Part shown: one piece after another, positions 41,027-48,966 of the stretch
Numbering within the stretch: position 1 is the stretch's first letter
Layout: each line of letters starts with the position of its first letter
NCBI RefSeq assembly: GCF_900111675.1
Contig: NZ_FOHO01000019.1
Coordinates: 1 to 57,132, forward strand
Reading direction: 5' to 3'
DNA from: Paracoccus homiensis
GTDB taxonomy: Bacteria; Pseudomonadota; Alphaproteobacteria; Rhodobacterales; Rhodobacteraceae
DNA: 57,132 nt
Translations under genes and position numbers: made by a program
The notes under the pieces: generated by a model
The model's input: only the letters and a program-made list of their open reading frames with translations
Databases searched by the model: none
What the model was told of the DNA's origin: nothing

Positions 41027-42421
41027 TCAGTCCTTGGGGCCGATCATGTCTTCCGGGCGGACGATGCGGTCGAAGGTTTCGCCATCGACGAAGCCAAGGG
41101 CGATCGCCTCTTCGCGCAGGGTGGTGCCGTTCTTGTGCGCGGTCTTGGCGACCTTGGTGGCATTGTCATAGCCGATGGTGGGGGCCAGCGCCGTGACCAG
41201 CATCAGCGATTCCTTCATCAGCTTTTCGATGCGGTCGGTATTGGCCTTGGTGCCGACGACCATGTTGTCGGTGAACGACCCGGCCGCATCGCCCAGCAGC
41301 TGCATCGATTGCAGCACGTTATAGGACATCATCGGGTTATAGACGTTCAGCTCGAAATGGCCCTGCGACCCGGCGATGCCGACGGCGGCGTCGTTGCCCA
41401 TGACATGCGCACAGACCATGGTCAGGGCCTCGGCCTGGGTCGGGTTCACCTTGCCCGGCATGATGGACGATCCGGGCTCGTTCTCGGGCAGGATAAGCTC
41501 GCCCAGACCCGAACGCGGGCCGGAACCCAGCAGGCGCATGTCGTTGGCGATCTTGAACAGCGATGCCGCGACCGTCTTCAGCGCGCCCGAGAACATGACC
41601 ATCGCGTCATGTGCGGCCAGCGCCTCGAACTTGTTCGGGGCGGTGACGAAGGGCAGGTCGGTGATCTTGGCGATTTCCGCCGCCACGGCGCTGTCCCAGC
41701 CCTTCTTGGTGTTCAGGCCGGTGCCGACGGCGGTGCCGCCCTGCGCCAGTTCATAGATGTCGGGCAGGCAGGCCTTGACCCGCTCGATCCCCTTGCGGAC
41801 CTGATGGGCATAGCCGCCGAATTCCTGACCCAGGGTCAGGGGCGTCGCATCCTGCGTATGGGTGCGGCCGATCTTGATGATGTCCTTGAATTCGGCCGAT
41901 TTCGCCTCAAGCGCGGAGGCCAGCTTTTCCAGACCGGGCAGCAGCGTGTCGCGGGCCATCATGCCGATGGCGACATGCATCGCGGTCGGGAAGGTGTCGT
42001 TCGAGGACTGGCCCATGTTGCAATGGTCATTGGGATGGACCGGATCCTTCGAACCCATCTCACCGCCCAGAATCTCGATCGCGCGGTTACTGACCACTTC
42101 GTTGGCATTCATGTTCGACTGGGTGCCCGAACCGGTCTGCCAGACGACCAGCGGGAAGTTGTCGTCGAACTTGCCCTCGAACACCTCGGTCGCGGCCTGT
42201 TCCATCGCGCCACCGATTTTGGCGTCGATGCGGCCCTCGGCCATGTTGATCCGGGCTGCGGCCAGCTTGATCGCGCCAAGCGCGCGGATGATTGCGACCG
42301 GCTGACGTTCCCAGCCGATGGGAAAGTTCATGATCGAACGCTGGGTCTGCGCGCCCCAATATTTGCTGGCGTCAACTTCCAGCGGGCCAAAGCTGTCGGT
42401 TTCGGTGCGGGTCTTGGTCAT
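41027..42421 (-). CDS. fumC: Class II fumarate hydratase
   Basis: 464 residues. It interconverts fumarate and malate in the citric acid cycle, without an iron-sulfur cluster. The signature [11 protein letters not shown] (near 318-328) is present, as are [28 protein letters not shown] and [10 protein letters not shown] with the catalytic His. A 95-base gap upstream holds its promoter region, with tandem GTATGC repeats. Confidence 0.96.
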   Translation of the reverse strand: MTKTRTETDSFGPLEVDASKYWGAQTQRSIMNFPIGWERQPVAIIRALGAIKLAAARINMAEGRIDAKIGGAMEQAATEVFEGKFDDNFPLVVWQTGSGTQSNMNANEVVSNRAIEILGGEMGSKDPVHPNDHCNMGQSSNDTFPTAMHVAIGMMARDTLLPGLEKLASALEAKSAEFKDIIKIGRTHTQDATPLTLGQEFGGYAHQVRKGIERVKACLPDIYELAQGGTAVGTGLNTKKGWDSAVAAEIAKITDLPFVTAPNKFEALAAHDAMVMFSGALKTVAASLFKIANDMRLLGSGPRSGLGELILPENEPGSSIMPGKVNPTQAEALTMVCAHVMGNDAAVGIAGSQGHFELNVYNPMMSYNVLQSMQLLGDAAGSFTDNMVVGTKANTDRIEKLMKESLMLVTALAPTIGYDNATKVAKTAHKNGTTLREEAIALGFVDGETFDRIVRPEDMIGPKD

Positions 42422-42483
42422 CGCAAAAGGCTCCGTCGCGGTTTCGCAGAGGTTCTAGCGGGCGCGGGCCGGGATGGCAATTC

Positions 42484-42519
42484 GTATGCAATGGTATGCT
42501 AACGCCAACATCGGCGTTA
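42484..42519 (-). promoter_or_regulatory. Tandem repeat and inverted repeat upstream of fumC
   Basis: GTATGC occurs at 42484-42489 and again at 42494-42499, exactly 10 bp (one helical turn) apart. Next to it TAACGCC (42500-42506) and GGCGTTA (42513-42519) form a 7-bp inverted repeat. The second arm includes the stop codon of the upstream lyase gene. On the minus strand this is 60-100 bases before fumC, where TTGGCG and a weak TACGAA-type -10 can be placed. It could be an operator, or a weak terminator of the lyase gene. Confidence 0.4.
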
Positions 42520-43410
42520 AAGTGCATTCAGCGCCGTCAATGCGGCGCGAACCCGGTCGGTTTCACCCTTTGGCAGTGGCAGGATCGGGCGTTGCGGCGC
42601 CGCATCCGCACGACCCAGCATCGCGGCGGCCAGATGCGCGACGCGCAGGCTGCCATGATCGCGAAACAGGTCCCACATCGGCGCAAAGGCGGCATCCTGC
42701 GCCGCCGCGCTGTCCGCATCGCCCGCCATTGCCGGTTTCGCCATCGCCATGAAACGATCCGGCACAAAGCCCGCGGCGACGCTGAAGAACGCATCCGCAC
42801 CGGCCAACAGCGCGGGCCTTGCGCCCCAATCGGCGCTGTAACCGATCACGAAATCGCTTGGCAGGCGTGGGCGCAGGGCCGCGATCTCTGCCGCGAAATC
42901 GCCCGAGGCGGGCAGGGGCATCTTGACCGCCGCGATGGTCGGCAAAGCCCCCAGCCGCGCCAGCAGATCATGCGAGAACTGGAAATGCGTGGTCGAGGGG
43001 TTGTTGTAGATGCAGATCGGCAGATCGGTCGCCGCCGCGACGGCGCTGAAATGGGTGAACGCCTCGTTCTGGGTCAGCGGGGTATAGCTGACCGGTGCCA
43101 GCAGCAGCCCCGCCGCACCCTGCGCGGCGGCGTCGCGGGCCAGATCGACGGCGTGATCGGTGCGCAACGCGCCGACGCCGCAGATGACCGGCATACGGCC
43201 CCCGACGCAATCCATCGCCGCGCCCAGTGCCGCGCGACGCTGATCAGCCGACAGATAGGCATAGCTGCCCGTGCTGCCCAGAAATCCGATCGATTGCAGC
43301 CCCGCATCGCAAAGCGGTTCCAGGACCCGTGCCAATGCGTCGCGGTCGACATTGCCCTGCGGATCGCAGGGCGTGATCGGAAAGCCCGAGATGCCGCGGA
43401 ACAGGGACAT
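42517..43410 (-). CDS. Dihydrodipicolinate synthase-family lyase/aldolase
   Basis: 297 residues, TIM barrel of the DapA/NAL superfamily. The N-terminal GISGFPITPCDPQGNVD, the GSTGSYAYLS phosphate-like loop, the Tyr in ICIYNNPSTTHF and the Schiff-base Lys in IAAVKMPLP are visible. Several positions differ from true DapA (for example Gly-Ser-Thr-Gly-Ser-Tyr instead of Gly-Thr-Thr-Gly-Glu), and no lysine gene is near. It is probably an aldolase for another 2-oxo acid. It starts 8 bases downstream of the sspB stop, so both share a transcript. Confidence 0.82.
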   Translation of the reverse strand: MSLFRGISGFPITPCDPQGNVDRDALARVLEPLCDAGLQSIGFLGSTGSYAYLSADQRRAALGAAMDCVGGRMPVICGVGALRTDHAVDLARDAAAQGAAGLLLAPVSYTPLTQNEAFTHFSAVAAATDLPICIYNNPSTTHFQFSHDLLARLGALPTIAAVKMPLPASGDFAAEIAALRPRLPSDFVIGYSADWGARPALLAGADAFFSVAAGFVPDRFMAMAKPAMAGDADSAAAQDAAFAPMWDLFRDHGSLRVAHLAAAMLGRADAAPQRPILPLPKGETDRVRAALTALNAL

Positions 43411-43418
43411 CGCGCGGC

Positions 43419-43901
43419 TTACTTGCGCCAGCGGTCCAGCTGCACGACCTCACCGCCGCCATTGGGCGAATCGTCGGGGCTGTCATCGTCGCTGATATCG
43501 TCCAGCAGGCCTTCGTCCAGTTCTTCGTCCTCATCCTCGTCATGGTCCTGCGTTTCAAACCGCAGGCCGAATTCGACCGAAGGGTCGACGAAGGTGCGCA
43601 GCGCATCGAACGGGATGCGCAGCGGCTCGGGCGAGTTGCCGAAATTCAGCGTGATGCCAAAGCCGTCCTCATCCACGGTCAGGTTATCGAACCAGTGCTG
43701 GATGACGATGGTCATTTCCTCGGGATAGCGGTCGCGCAGCCAATCGGCCATCTCGACCCCTTCGATGCGGGTGTCGAAGGTGATGAAGAAGTGATGCTCG
43801 CCGGGCAAGCCTTCGGTCGCGATGCTTTTCAGCACATCCGCGATCAGCCCCTGCATCGCCCGATGCATCATTCCGCCATAATCGATCCCTTGCCGGGTCA
43901 T
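43419..43901 (-). CDS. sspB: SspB-family ClpXP adaptor
   Basis: 160 residues, alphaproteobacterial SspB. The substrate-binding domain covers about 1-115 (IDYGGMMHRAMQGLI, GEHHFFITFDTR, MTIVIQHWFDNL). A long acidic tail follows (DHDEDEDEELDEGLLDDISDDD, given in part), and the end VVQLDRWRK is the type of short C-terminal motif that docks on the ClpX zinc domain. It delivers tagged proteins to ClpXP for degradation. Confidence 0.92.
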   Translation of the reverse strand: MTRQGIDYGGMMHRAMQGLIADVLKSIATEGLPGEHHFFITFDTRIEGVEMADWLRDRYPEEMTIVIQHWFDNLTVDEDGFGITLNFGNSPEPLRIPFDALRTFVDPSVEFGLRFETQDHDEDEDEELDEGLLDDISDDDSPDDSPNGGGEVVQLDRWRK

Positions 43902-44036
43902 GCCGCCATCCTTCTGTCCTGACTGTCAGCATAGGCAACTGGACCGTGAATGAAAGGGGGGCAAGCCCCCTTGTTGCGAAGATTTCTGACGGCTTCGTGA
44001 GGGGCCAAAATCGTCGCGTCACTATGGTGCGGATGC

Positions 44037-44070
44037 AAAAATGGCCGCAGAACCATGTTCTTGCGGCCAT
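44037..44070 (-). terminator. Intrinsic terminator of the DEAD-box helicase
   Basis: ATGGCCGCA (44041-44049) pairs with TGCGGCCAT (44062-44070). An inner GAAC/GTTC pair extends the stem past one bulged base. On the minus strand TTTTT follows (complement of 44037-44041), 24 bases beyond the helicase stop. Confidence 0.8.
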
Positions 44071-44093
44071 CAGTTCATGTGTGGGGCCAAAGC

Positions 44094-45464
44094 CTAGCTT
44101 TTGGCGCGGCTTCCCTGCGGCTTGCGCGAGGGGCGGCGTGTGGGCCGTTTGTTGCCGCCGGTATTGGCGGGTTTGCCCCGGCCGCGCGACGGCTGACCCG
44201 AAGGGATGGGGCCGGTGGGCGCTTCGCCACCGACCACGCGGATCGAGGATTTCATCGCGCGTTCGATCGCACGCAACTCGCCGACCTCGGCAGGCGCGCA
44301 GAAGGCGATGGCATTGCCGTCGCGACCGGCGCGACCGGTCCGACCGATCCGGTGGACATAGTTTTCCGGCACGTTCGGCAGGTCATAGTTGTAGACATGC
44401 GCCACCTGCGGAATATCCAGACCCCGCGCGGCCACGTCGGTCGCGACCAGCACCTGCGTTTCGCCATCGCGGAACGCCTGCAGCGCCCGTTCGCGTTGGC
44501 CCTGGCTTTTGTTGCCGTGGATGGCCGCAACCGCGAAGCCCCATTTTTCCAACAGCTTCGACAGCTTTTCGCAGCCATGCTTGGTGCGGCCAAAGACCAT
44601 CGCCAATTCGCCGGGATGTTTGGACAGGTATTCGGCCAGCAGCGTCGCCTTGTCGCCCTGATTGACGAAATGCACGCCCTGATCGATCTTCTTGGCGGCC
44701 TGACCCGGAGGGTTCACCGCGACCTTGATCGGATCGGTCAGATAGGTATCGGCCAGTTCCGACATCAGTTTCGGCATGGTCGCCGAGAACAGCAGCGTCT
44801 GGCGATCGCGCGGCAGGATCCTTGCGATCTTGCGCAGCGCGTGGATAAAGCCGATGTCCAGCATCTGGTCGGCCTCGTCCAGCACCAGATAGGTGGTCTG
44901 CGACAGGTCCACGGCGCGACGTTCGATCAGGTCGATCAGGCGGCCCGGCGTGGCGATCAGCACATCGACCCCGCGCGACAGGCGTTCGGTCTGCACATTG
45001 ATCGAGGCGCCGCCGACGACGCGGTAGGACCGGATCGGCGTGCCTTCGGCATAGGCGTCGATATTGGTTGCGATCTGGGTGGCCAGTTCGCGCGTCGGCG
45101 CAAGGATCAGCGCACGACAGGTCTTGGGGTCGGGCTTCTTGCCGAACTTGATCAGGCGGGTCAGCATCGGCAGGCCGAAGGCCGCCGTCTTGCCGGTGCC
45201 GGTCTGCGCAAGGCCCAGCACGTCGCGCCCCTCGACGACCGAGGGGATCGCCTGGCTTTGGATCGGCGTCGGCTTGTTCAGGCCCATCGCGGCGATATTG
45301 GCGTTGATGCGCGCATCGATGCCCATATCCGCAAAGGGACCGGTGGGCAGCGGATCGCGCGCGGGGGCGCGGCGGCCCTCATTCGCGGCGCCCGAAAACG
45401 GCGCGCTGCGCGGCTTGCCCTTGCCACCACGGAAACCCCGGCGGCGATTGTTGTTCTGTTCCAT
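44094..45464 (-). CDS. DEAD-box RNA helicase
   Basis: 456 residues. All helicase motifs are present: Q motif (GLNKPTPIQSQAIP), AQTGTGKT, PTRELA, DEAD in YLVLDEADQML, SAT, and HRIGRTGRAGR. The ends are basic and Gly/Arg-rich (NNNRRRGFRGGKG at the start, RPTRRPSRKPQGSRAK at the end) and bind RNA non-specifically. It is of the RhlE type. A 224-base, hairpin-rich gap separates it from the upstream gene. ATG 45464 is preferred to TTG 45467. Confidence 0.93.
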   Translation of the reverse strand: MEQNNNRRRGFRGGKGKPRSAPFSGAANEGRRAPARDPLPTGPFADMGIDARINANIAAMGLNKPTPIQSQAIPSVVEGRDVLGLAQTGTGKTAAFGLPMLTRLIKFGKKPDPKTCRALILAPTRELATQIATNIDAYAEGTPIRSYRVVGGASINVQTERLSRGVDVLIATPGRLIDLIERRAVDLSQTTYLVLDEADQMLDIGFIHALRKIARILPRDRQTLLFSATMPKLMSELADTYLTDPIKVAVNPPGQAAKKIDQGVHFVNQGDKATLLAEYLSKHPGELAMVFGRTKHGCEKLSKLLEKWGFAVAAIHGNKSQGQRERALQAFRDGETQVLVATDVAARGLDIPQVAHVYNYDLPNVPENYVHRIGRTGRAGRDGNAIAFCAPAEVGELRAIERAMKSSIRVVGGEAPTGPIPSGQPSRGRGKPANTGGNKRPTRRPSRKPQGSRAKS

Positions 45465-45512
45465 CAATGACTTTCATGCCCCCGTCCCCCGTATCGGACG
45501 CAAAAGGCAGGG

Positions 45513-45533
45513 GCCGCGCATTCAGGGCGCGGC
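45513..45533 (-). other. Hairpin in the DEAD-helicase 5' region
   Basis: GCCGCGC (45513-45519) pairs perfectly with GCGCGGC (45527-45533), about 50 bases upstream of the helicase start on its mRNA. A second possible stem (GCTGC/GCAGC) lies further upstream near 45630-45650. The 45465-45688 gap holds no gene; structured leaders are common on helicase genes that respond to cold. Confidence 0.4.
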
Positions 45534-45688
45534 AGGACGCAAGGGTGCAGGCGCGATACGAGATGCCTGCAAGCCTCCCCGCGTGAATGGGAAACTGGGA
45601 TGGGTGTCGGACCCGGCGCGACAAAACGCGGCTGCTCACGCGGCAGCGGGTGCTGACCCGACCCAGATGGGGCAGGGACGGTCCAAAG

Positions 45689-46138
45689 TCAAGCGCGATC
45701 GGCGCTGTCCATCCAGATCGTCACTGGACCGTCATTCAGCAGACGCACCTTCATCTCGGCGCCGAAACGACCGTTTTCGGTGGCGATGCCCTGCGACCGC
45801 AGACTGTCCGAGAAATATTCGTACAGACGGCGCCCGTCCTCGGGGGCGGCGGCGGTGGAAAAGCCGGGGCGGTTGCCGCTGCGGGTGTCGGCGGCCAGCG
45901 TGAACTGGCTGACCACCAAGGCGCCCCCGCCGATATCCAGCAGCGATCGGTTCATCTTGCCGTTTTCATCGTGGAAGATCCGCAGCTTGGCGATGCGCGC
46001 CGCCAGCTTGTCTGCCGCCGTTTCATCGTCGCCGCGCATGGCGCAGACAAGGATCAGCAGGCCCGGCCCGGTCTGGCCGACAATCTGGCCCTCGACCTCG
46101 ACCGAGGCTTCGGTGACGCGCTGGATCAAGGCTCTCAT
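45689..46138 (-). CDS. dtd: D-aminoacyl-tRNA deacylase
   Basis: 149 residues, the usual length. It removes D-amino acids from tRNA. Signatures: [17 protein letters not shown] at the start, [18 protein letters not shown] (the substrate loop) and [11 protein letters not shown] near the end, corresponding to the cross-subunit Gly-Pro motif. ATG 46138 overlaps the stop of the preceding transport gene by four bases, so it is translated with the yeeE/yedE pair. Confidence 0.94.
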   Translation of the reverse strand: MRALIQRVTEASVEVEGQIVGQTGPGLLILVCAMRGDDETAADKLAARIAKLRIFHDENGKMNRSLLDIGGGALVVSQFTLAADTRSGNRPGFSTAAAPEDGRRLYEYFSDSLRSQGIATENGRFGAEMKVRLLNDGPVTIWMDSADRA

Positions 46139-46548
46139 CGGCGGTTCCACAGTCCGAACAGGATCATTCCGGCGGCCATAGACAGGAAAAACACCGCGAA
46201 GGGCAAGCCCCCAAAGCCAAGCGATGCCATCGCCGGTCCGGGGCACAGCCCGGCAATCCCCCAGCCCAGGCCGAACAGGACCGCGCCCGTCACCAGATTG
46301 CGGTCGATGACAGGGTTGGGCGGCGTCGGCAGGGCACGTCCGGTGAACGACACCGCGCGACGTGCGGCAATTCGCCAGGCCACGGCCATCGGCAGGATCG
46401 CGCCCGCCATCACGAAACCAAGTGTCGGGTCCCAGTCACCGAAAATATCCAGCCAGCCCTGCACCCTGGCCGGGTCGGTCATCCCCGAAATCAGAAGGCC
46501 CGCACCGAACAACGCGCCCGACATCGCCGCAAAGATCAGCCGCATCAT
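46135..46548 (-). CDS. YeeE/YedE-type transport protein, second half (DUF6691-like)
   Basis: 137 residues with about four helices. Family features are [21 protein letters not shown] and [17 protein letters not shown] with Cys102. In the YeeE/YedE family such cysteines in membrane loops relay sulfur compounds such as thiosulfate into the cytoplasm. It pairs with the next upstream gene (ATGA overlap); together they correspond to the two halves of a full-length YeeE. Confidence 0.88.
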   Translation of the reverse strand: MMRLIFAAMSGALFGAGLLISGMTDPARVQGWLDIFGDWDPTLGFVMAGAILPMAVAWRIAARRAVSFTGRALPTPPNPVIDRNLVTGAVLFGLGWGIAGLCPGPAMASLGFGGLPFAVFFLSMAAGMILFGLWNRR

Positions 46549-46970
46549 GCCACCATCCCCAGCAGGCGCAGGATCAGCACCGCCACCGCGCCCGAGACCA
46601 GAAACACAAGCGTCGCCACGATGCCACGCAGCGACAATCGCGATATGCCGCAGACCCCGTGACCCGATGTACAGCCATTGCCCAGCCGGGTTCCGATCCC
46701 GACCAGCAGCCCGGCCAGCACCGTCAGTTCCAGACCCGCCACAGGGTGAGCGACATGGCCCAGCCCGACCGCGACCAGAAGCGCGGGCATGGCGATCAGC
46801 CCGGCGATGAAGGTCAGACGCTCGGCGCTGTTGCTGCGGCCGGTGCCGTCCAGAAGGCCGCCCAGGATGCCGCTGGCGCCCATGATCCGGCCGTTCAGCA
46901 ACAAAAACAGCGCCGCCGCGCCGCCAATCATCAGCCCGCCGATCAGGCCGGCGATCCAGTCAGGTTCCAT
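46545..46970 (-). CDS. YeeE/YedE-type transport protein, first half
   Basis: 141 residues with about four helices. The signature LGNGCTSGHGVCGISRLS (Cys100, Cys107) is the sulfur-handling motif of the YeeE/YedE family. With the downstream partner it should form one transporter for thiosulfate or related sulfane sulfur. The 5' region carries a palindromic operator candidate. No sulfur-oxidation (sox) or rhodanese gene is next to it. Confidence 0.9.
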   Translation of the reverse strand: MEPDWIAGLIGGLMIGGAAALFLLLNGRIMGASGILGGLLDGTGRSNSAERLTFIAGLIAMPALLVAVGLGHVAHPVAGLELTVLAGLLVGIGTRLGNGCTSGHGVCGISRLSLRGIVATLVFLVSGAVAVLILRLLGMVA

Positions 46971-46997
46971 GCGGGGTTTCCTATATGAACACCCGCC

Positions 46998-47026
46998 TTA
47001 CGTATTCCCGAAACGGAATATGTCAA
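46998..47026 (-). promoter_or_regulatory. Promoter of the yeeE/yedE-dtd unit with overlapping SqrR-like operator
   Basis: On the minus strand TTGACA (47026-47021) is a perfect -35. A 17-base spacer (47020-47004) and a weak ACGTAA -10 (47003-46998) follow. The palindrome ATTC-N8-GAAT fills positions 47004-47019 of the spacer, and the longer inverted repeat TATTCC-N6-GGAATA spans 47003-47020. ATTC-N8-GAAT is the consensus reported for Rhodobacter SqrR, a persulfide-sensing ArsR-family repressor, as I recall it. A repressor there would block RNA polymerase directly. Confidence 0.6.
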
Positions 47027-47250
47027 CTGCCCAGCATGATCCCGGTGACGACGATCATCAGCCCCAGCATCGAGGCGGCAAGCGCCCCCATGTTGACCGC
47101 CAACACGCCGCGCATCTTCTGCTTCAGCGTCTCGTCATCCAGACCCGCGCGACGGGCGCGCATGACGGTGGCGATGCACCAGATCAGGGCAGCCAGCCCG
47201 ATCAGCGTCAGCAGGGCACCACCCCAGATCAGCATCTGAAATATGTCCAT
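47023..47250 (-). CDS. Small two-helix membrane protein (unknown)
   Basis: 75 residues with helices at about 6-27 and 50-72 and a charged cytoplasmic loop (RARRAGLDDETLKQKMRG). The pattern is conserved-looking but I cannot name a family. It lies upstream of the yeeE/yedE unit but probably has its own promoter in the 135-base divergent gap to gapR. Its end overlaps the -35 region of the yeeE promoter by a few bases. Confidence 0.7.
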   Translation of the reverse strand: MDIFQMLIWGGALLTLIGLAALIWCIATVMRARRAGLDDETLKQKMRGVLAVNMGALAASMLGLMIVVTGIMLGS

Positions 47251-47385
47251 CGCGCTTTCCTTCCCTTCGCGGCATGACTGGTCCCGGCGGGCCTAGCGAC
47301 GATTGCACCTTTCGGCAAGAGAGCCTAAACCCCGTCCGACACGACGCGAAGGTCGAAATCCAACTGGCAGGAACGCAGGAAAGAC

Positions 47386-47640
47386 ATGTCTGACAAAGGT
47401 GACTCCTACGCAGTGGCAGCCGATGAGCTGCGGCAGTTCGTTGAACAGATCGAACAGCTTGAAGCCGAGAAAAAGGACATCAGCGAGCAGATCAAAGAGG
47501 TCTATGCTGAAAGCAAGGCACGCGGTTACGACACCAAGGCCCTGCGCAGCATCATTTCGCTGCGCAAGCGCGACAAGGATGACATCGCCGAACAAGAGGC
47601 GATTCTGGATCTGTACAAGCAGGCGCTTGGCATGGCGTGA
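47386..47640 (+). CDS. gapR: GapR / DUF2312 nucleoid-associated protein
   Basis: 84 residues. The core DELRQFVEQIEQLEAEKKDI and EQIKEVYAESKARGYDTKALRS followed by RDKDDIAEQEAILDLYKQALG matches GapR of Caulobacter. That protein forms a clamp on overtwisted DNA and helps topoisomerases during replication. Nearly all of it is helical. It is transcribed alone; the terminator at 47685-47722 follows. Confidence 0.92.
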   Translation: MSDKGDSYAVAADELRQFVEQIEQLEAEKKDISEQIKEVYAESKARGYDTKALRSIISLRKRDKDDIAEQEAILDLYKQALGMA

Positions 47641-47684
47641 TCCCGCGCCACGGCGCCTCTGCCCGTGGCAAATGCGGATCATTG

Positions 47685-47722
47685 AAAAGGCCCCGTCCCC
47701 GATCATCGGGCGGGGCCTTTTT
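47685..47722. terminator. Bidirectional terminator between gapR and the FemAB-like gene
   Basis: AAAAGGCCCCG (47685-47695) pairs with CGGGGCCTTTT (47711-47721), with an inner CCCG/CGGG pair in the loop. A-run and T-run flank the stem, so it can serve both converging genes; its right arm reaches the stop codon of the minus-strand gene. Confidence 0.85.
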
Positions 47723-48861
47723 CATGGCTGGGCCTGTTTGCGGAACGGGCCCCAGTCGGTCAGCACCTCGATTTCCTGATCCATCGCGTCGCGTTCCTCG
47801 TCCAGATACTGGGCGATGGCGCGCAGGAAGCCTTCGTCCTGAACCCAGTGCAGCGAGTGGATCTGGGTGGGCAGATAGCCGCGCGCAAGCTTGTGTTCCC
47901 CTTGCGCGCCTGCCTCGACCCGCGACAGGCCGCGCGCGATGGCGAAATCGATCGCCTGATGATAGCACAGTTCGAAATGCAGGAAGGCGTGATCCTGCAC
48001 GCAGCCCCAATAGCGACCATAAAGCGCATCCGGCCCGATGAAGTTCAGCGCCCCGGCGATGGGCTCGCCGTCGATCTCGGCCAGAACCAGCAGCACATCG
48101 TCGCGCATATGCTGCTGCACCTCGTCGAAGAAGGCGCGGGTCAGATAGGGCTGGCCCCATTTGCGGCTGCCGGTATCCTGATAGAAGGCCCAGAATGCAT
48201 CCCAGTGATGCGGTTTCAGATCGTCGCCGGTCAGGTGCCGGATCGTGCCGCCGAAATCCTGGGCCTTCTGCCTTTCCTTGCGCAGGGCCTTTCGCTTGCG
48301 CGACGACAGCGCGGCCAGAAAATCGTCATAGCTGGCGTAATCGCGGTTGAACCAGTGGAACTGCTGGGTGACGCGCGGAAGATAGCCCGCCGACGGGGCC
48401 AGTTTCGCCTCGGCCTCGGTGCAGAAGGTGACATGGACGCCCGACGCGCCCCCCTGCCGCGCGAACTGGGTCATCCCCGCCAGCAGCGATTGCCGCAGCG
48501 CCGGATCATGGGCCAGAAGCCGTGTCCCCGTCGCGGGTGTGAAGGGGACGGCGCATTGAAGTTTCGGATAATAGTCGCCGCCCGCGCGCATATAGGCCTG
48601 CGCCCAGGCGTGATCGAAGATATATTCGCCCTGACTGTGCGATTTCGCATAAAGCGGCGCCGCCCCGACGATCTGGTCATCGCGTTCCAGCGTGATGTGC
48701 AGAGGCTGCCAGCCGGTGCCCGGCCCGACCGAGCCGGACCGTTCCAGCGCATTCAGAAAGCGGTGGGACACAAAGGGATTGCCGTCGCCCAGCCCATCCC
48801 AGATCCCGGGATCGATATCGGCGATGGTGGGATGGGTTTTCAGGATCAGTGAGGCACTCAT
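47722..48861 (-). CDS. FemAB-like / GNAT-fold acyltransferase (PF04339-type)
   Basis: 379 residues of the family once called DUF482. Recognised stretches: NPFVSHRFLNALERSGSVG near the start, then GWQPLHI and SQGEYIFDHAWAQAYMRAGG. Further on are WFNRDYASYDDFLAALSSRKR, then DTGSRKWGQPYLTRAFFD and YWGCVQDHAFLHFELCYHQA. The fold is two GNAT-like domains, as in the FemX/FemA transferases that add amino acids to peptidoglycan. The true substrate in Gram-negatives is not settled. Confidence 0.88.
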   Translation of the reverse strand: MSASLILKTHPTIADIDPGIWDGLGDGNPFVSHRFLNALERSGSVGPGTGWQPLHITLERDDQIVGAAPLYAKSHSQGEYIFDHAWAQAYMRAGGDYYPKLQCAVPFTPATGTRLLAHDPALRQSLLAGMTQFARQGGASGVHVTFCTEAEAKLAPSAGYLPRVTQQFHWFNRDYASYDDFLAALSSRKRKALRKERQKAQDFGGTIRHLTGDDLKPHHWDAFWAFYQDTGSRKWGQPYLTRAFFDEVQQHMRDDVLLVLAEIDGEPIAGALNFIGPDALYGRYWGCVQDHAFLHFELCYHQAIDFAIARGLSRVEAGAQGEHKLARGYLPTQIHSLHWVQDEGFLRAIAQYLDEERDAMDQEIEVLTDWGPFRKQAQP

Positions 48862-48930
48862 GCGTTTTAGGTAGGCCGTGTCGCGGGAATTTCCAGCGCC
48901 GCGGATGCGGTCCCGGTCGATTTCGGGGAA

Positions 48931-48961
48931 TTGCCCCGCCGCGGCTGTGGCGGCGGGGCAA
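48931..48961 (-). terminator. Hairpin after the glycerophosphodiesterase gene
   Basis: A perfect 12-bp stem (48931-48942 with 48950-48961, 7-base loop) begins 6 bases beyond the stop. On the minus strand it is followed by TTCCCC, without a proper T-run, so termination strength is uncertain. Confidence 0.55.
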
Positions 48962-48966
48962 TCAGC

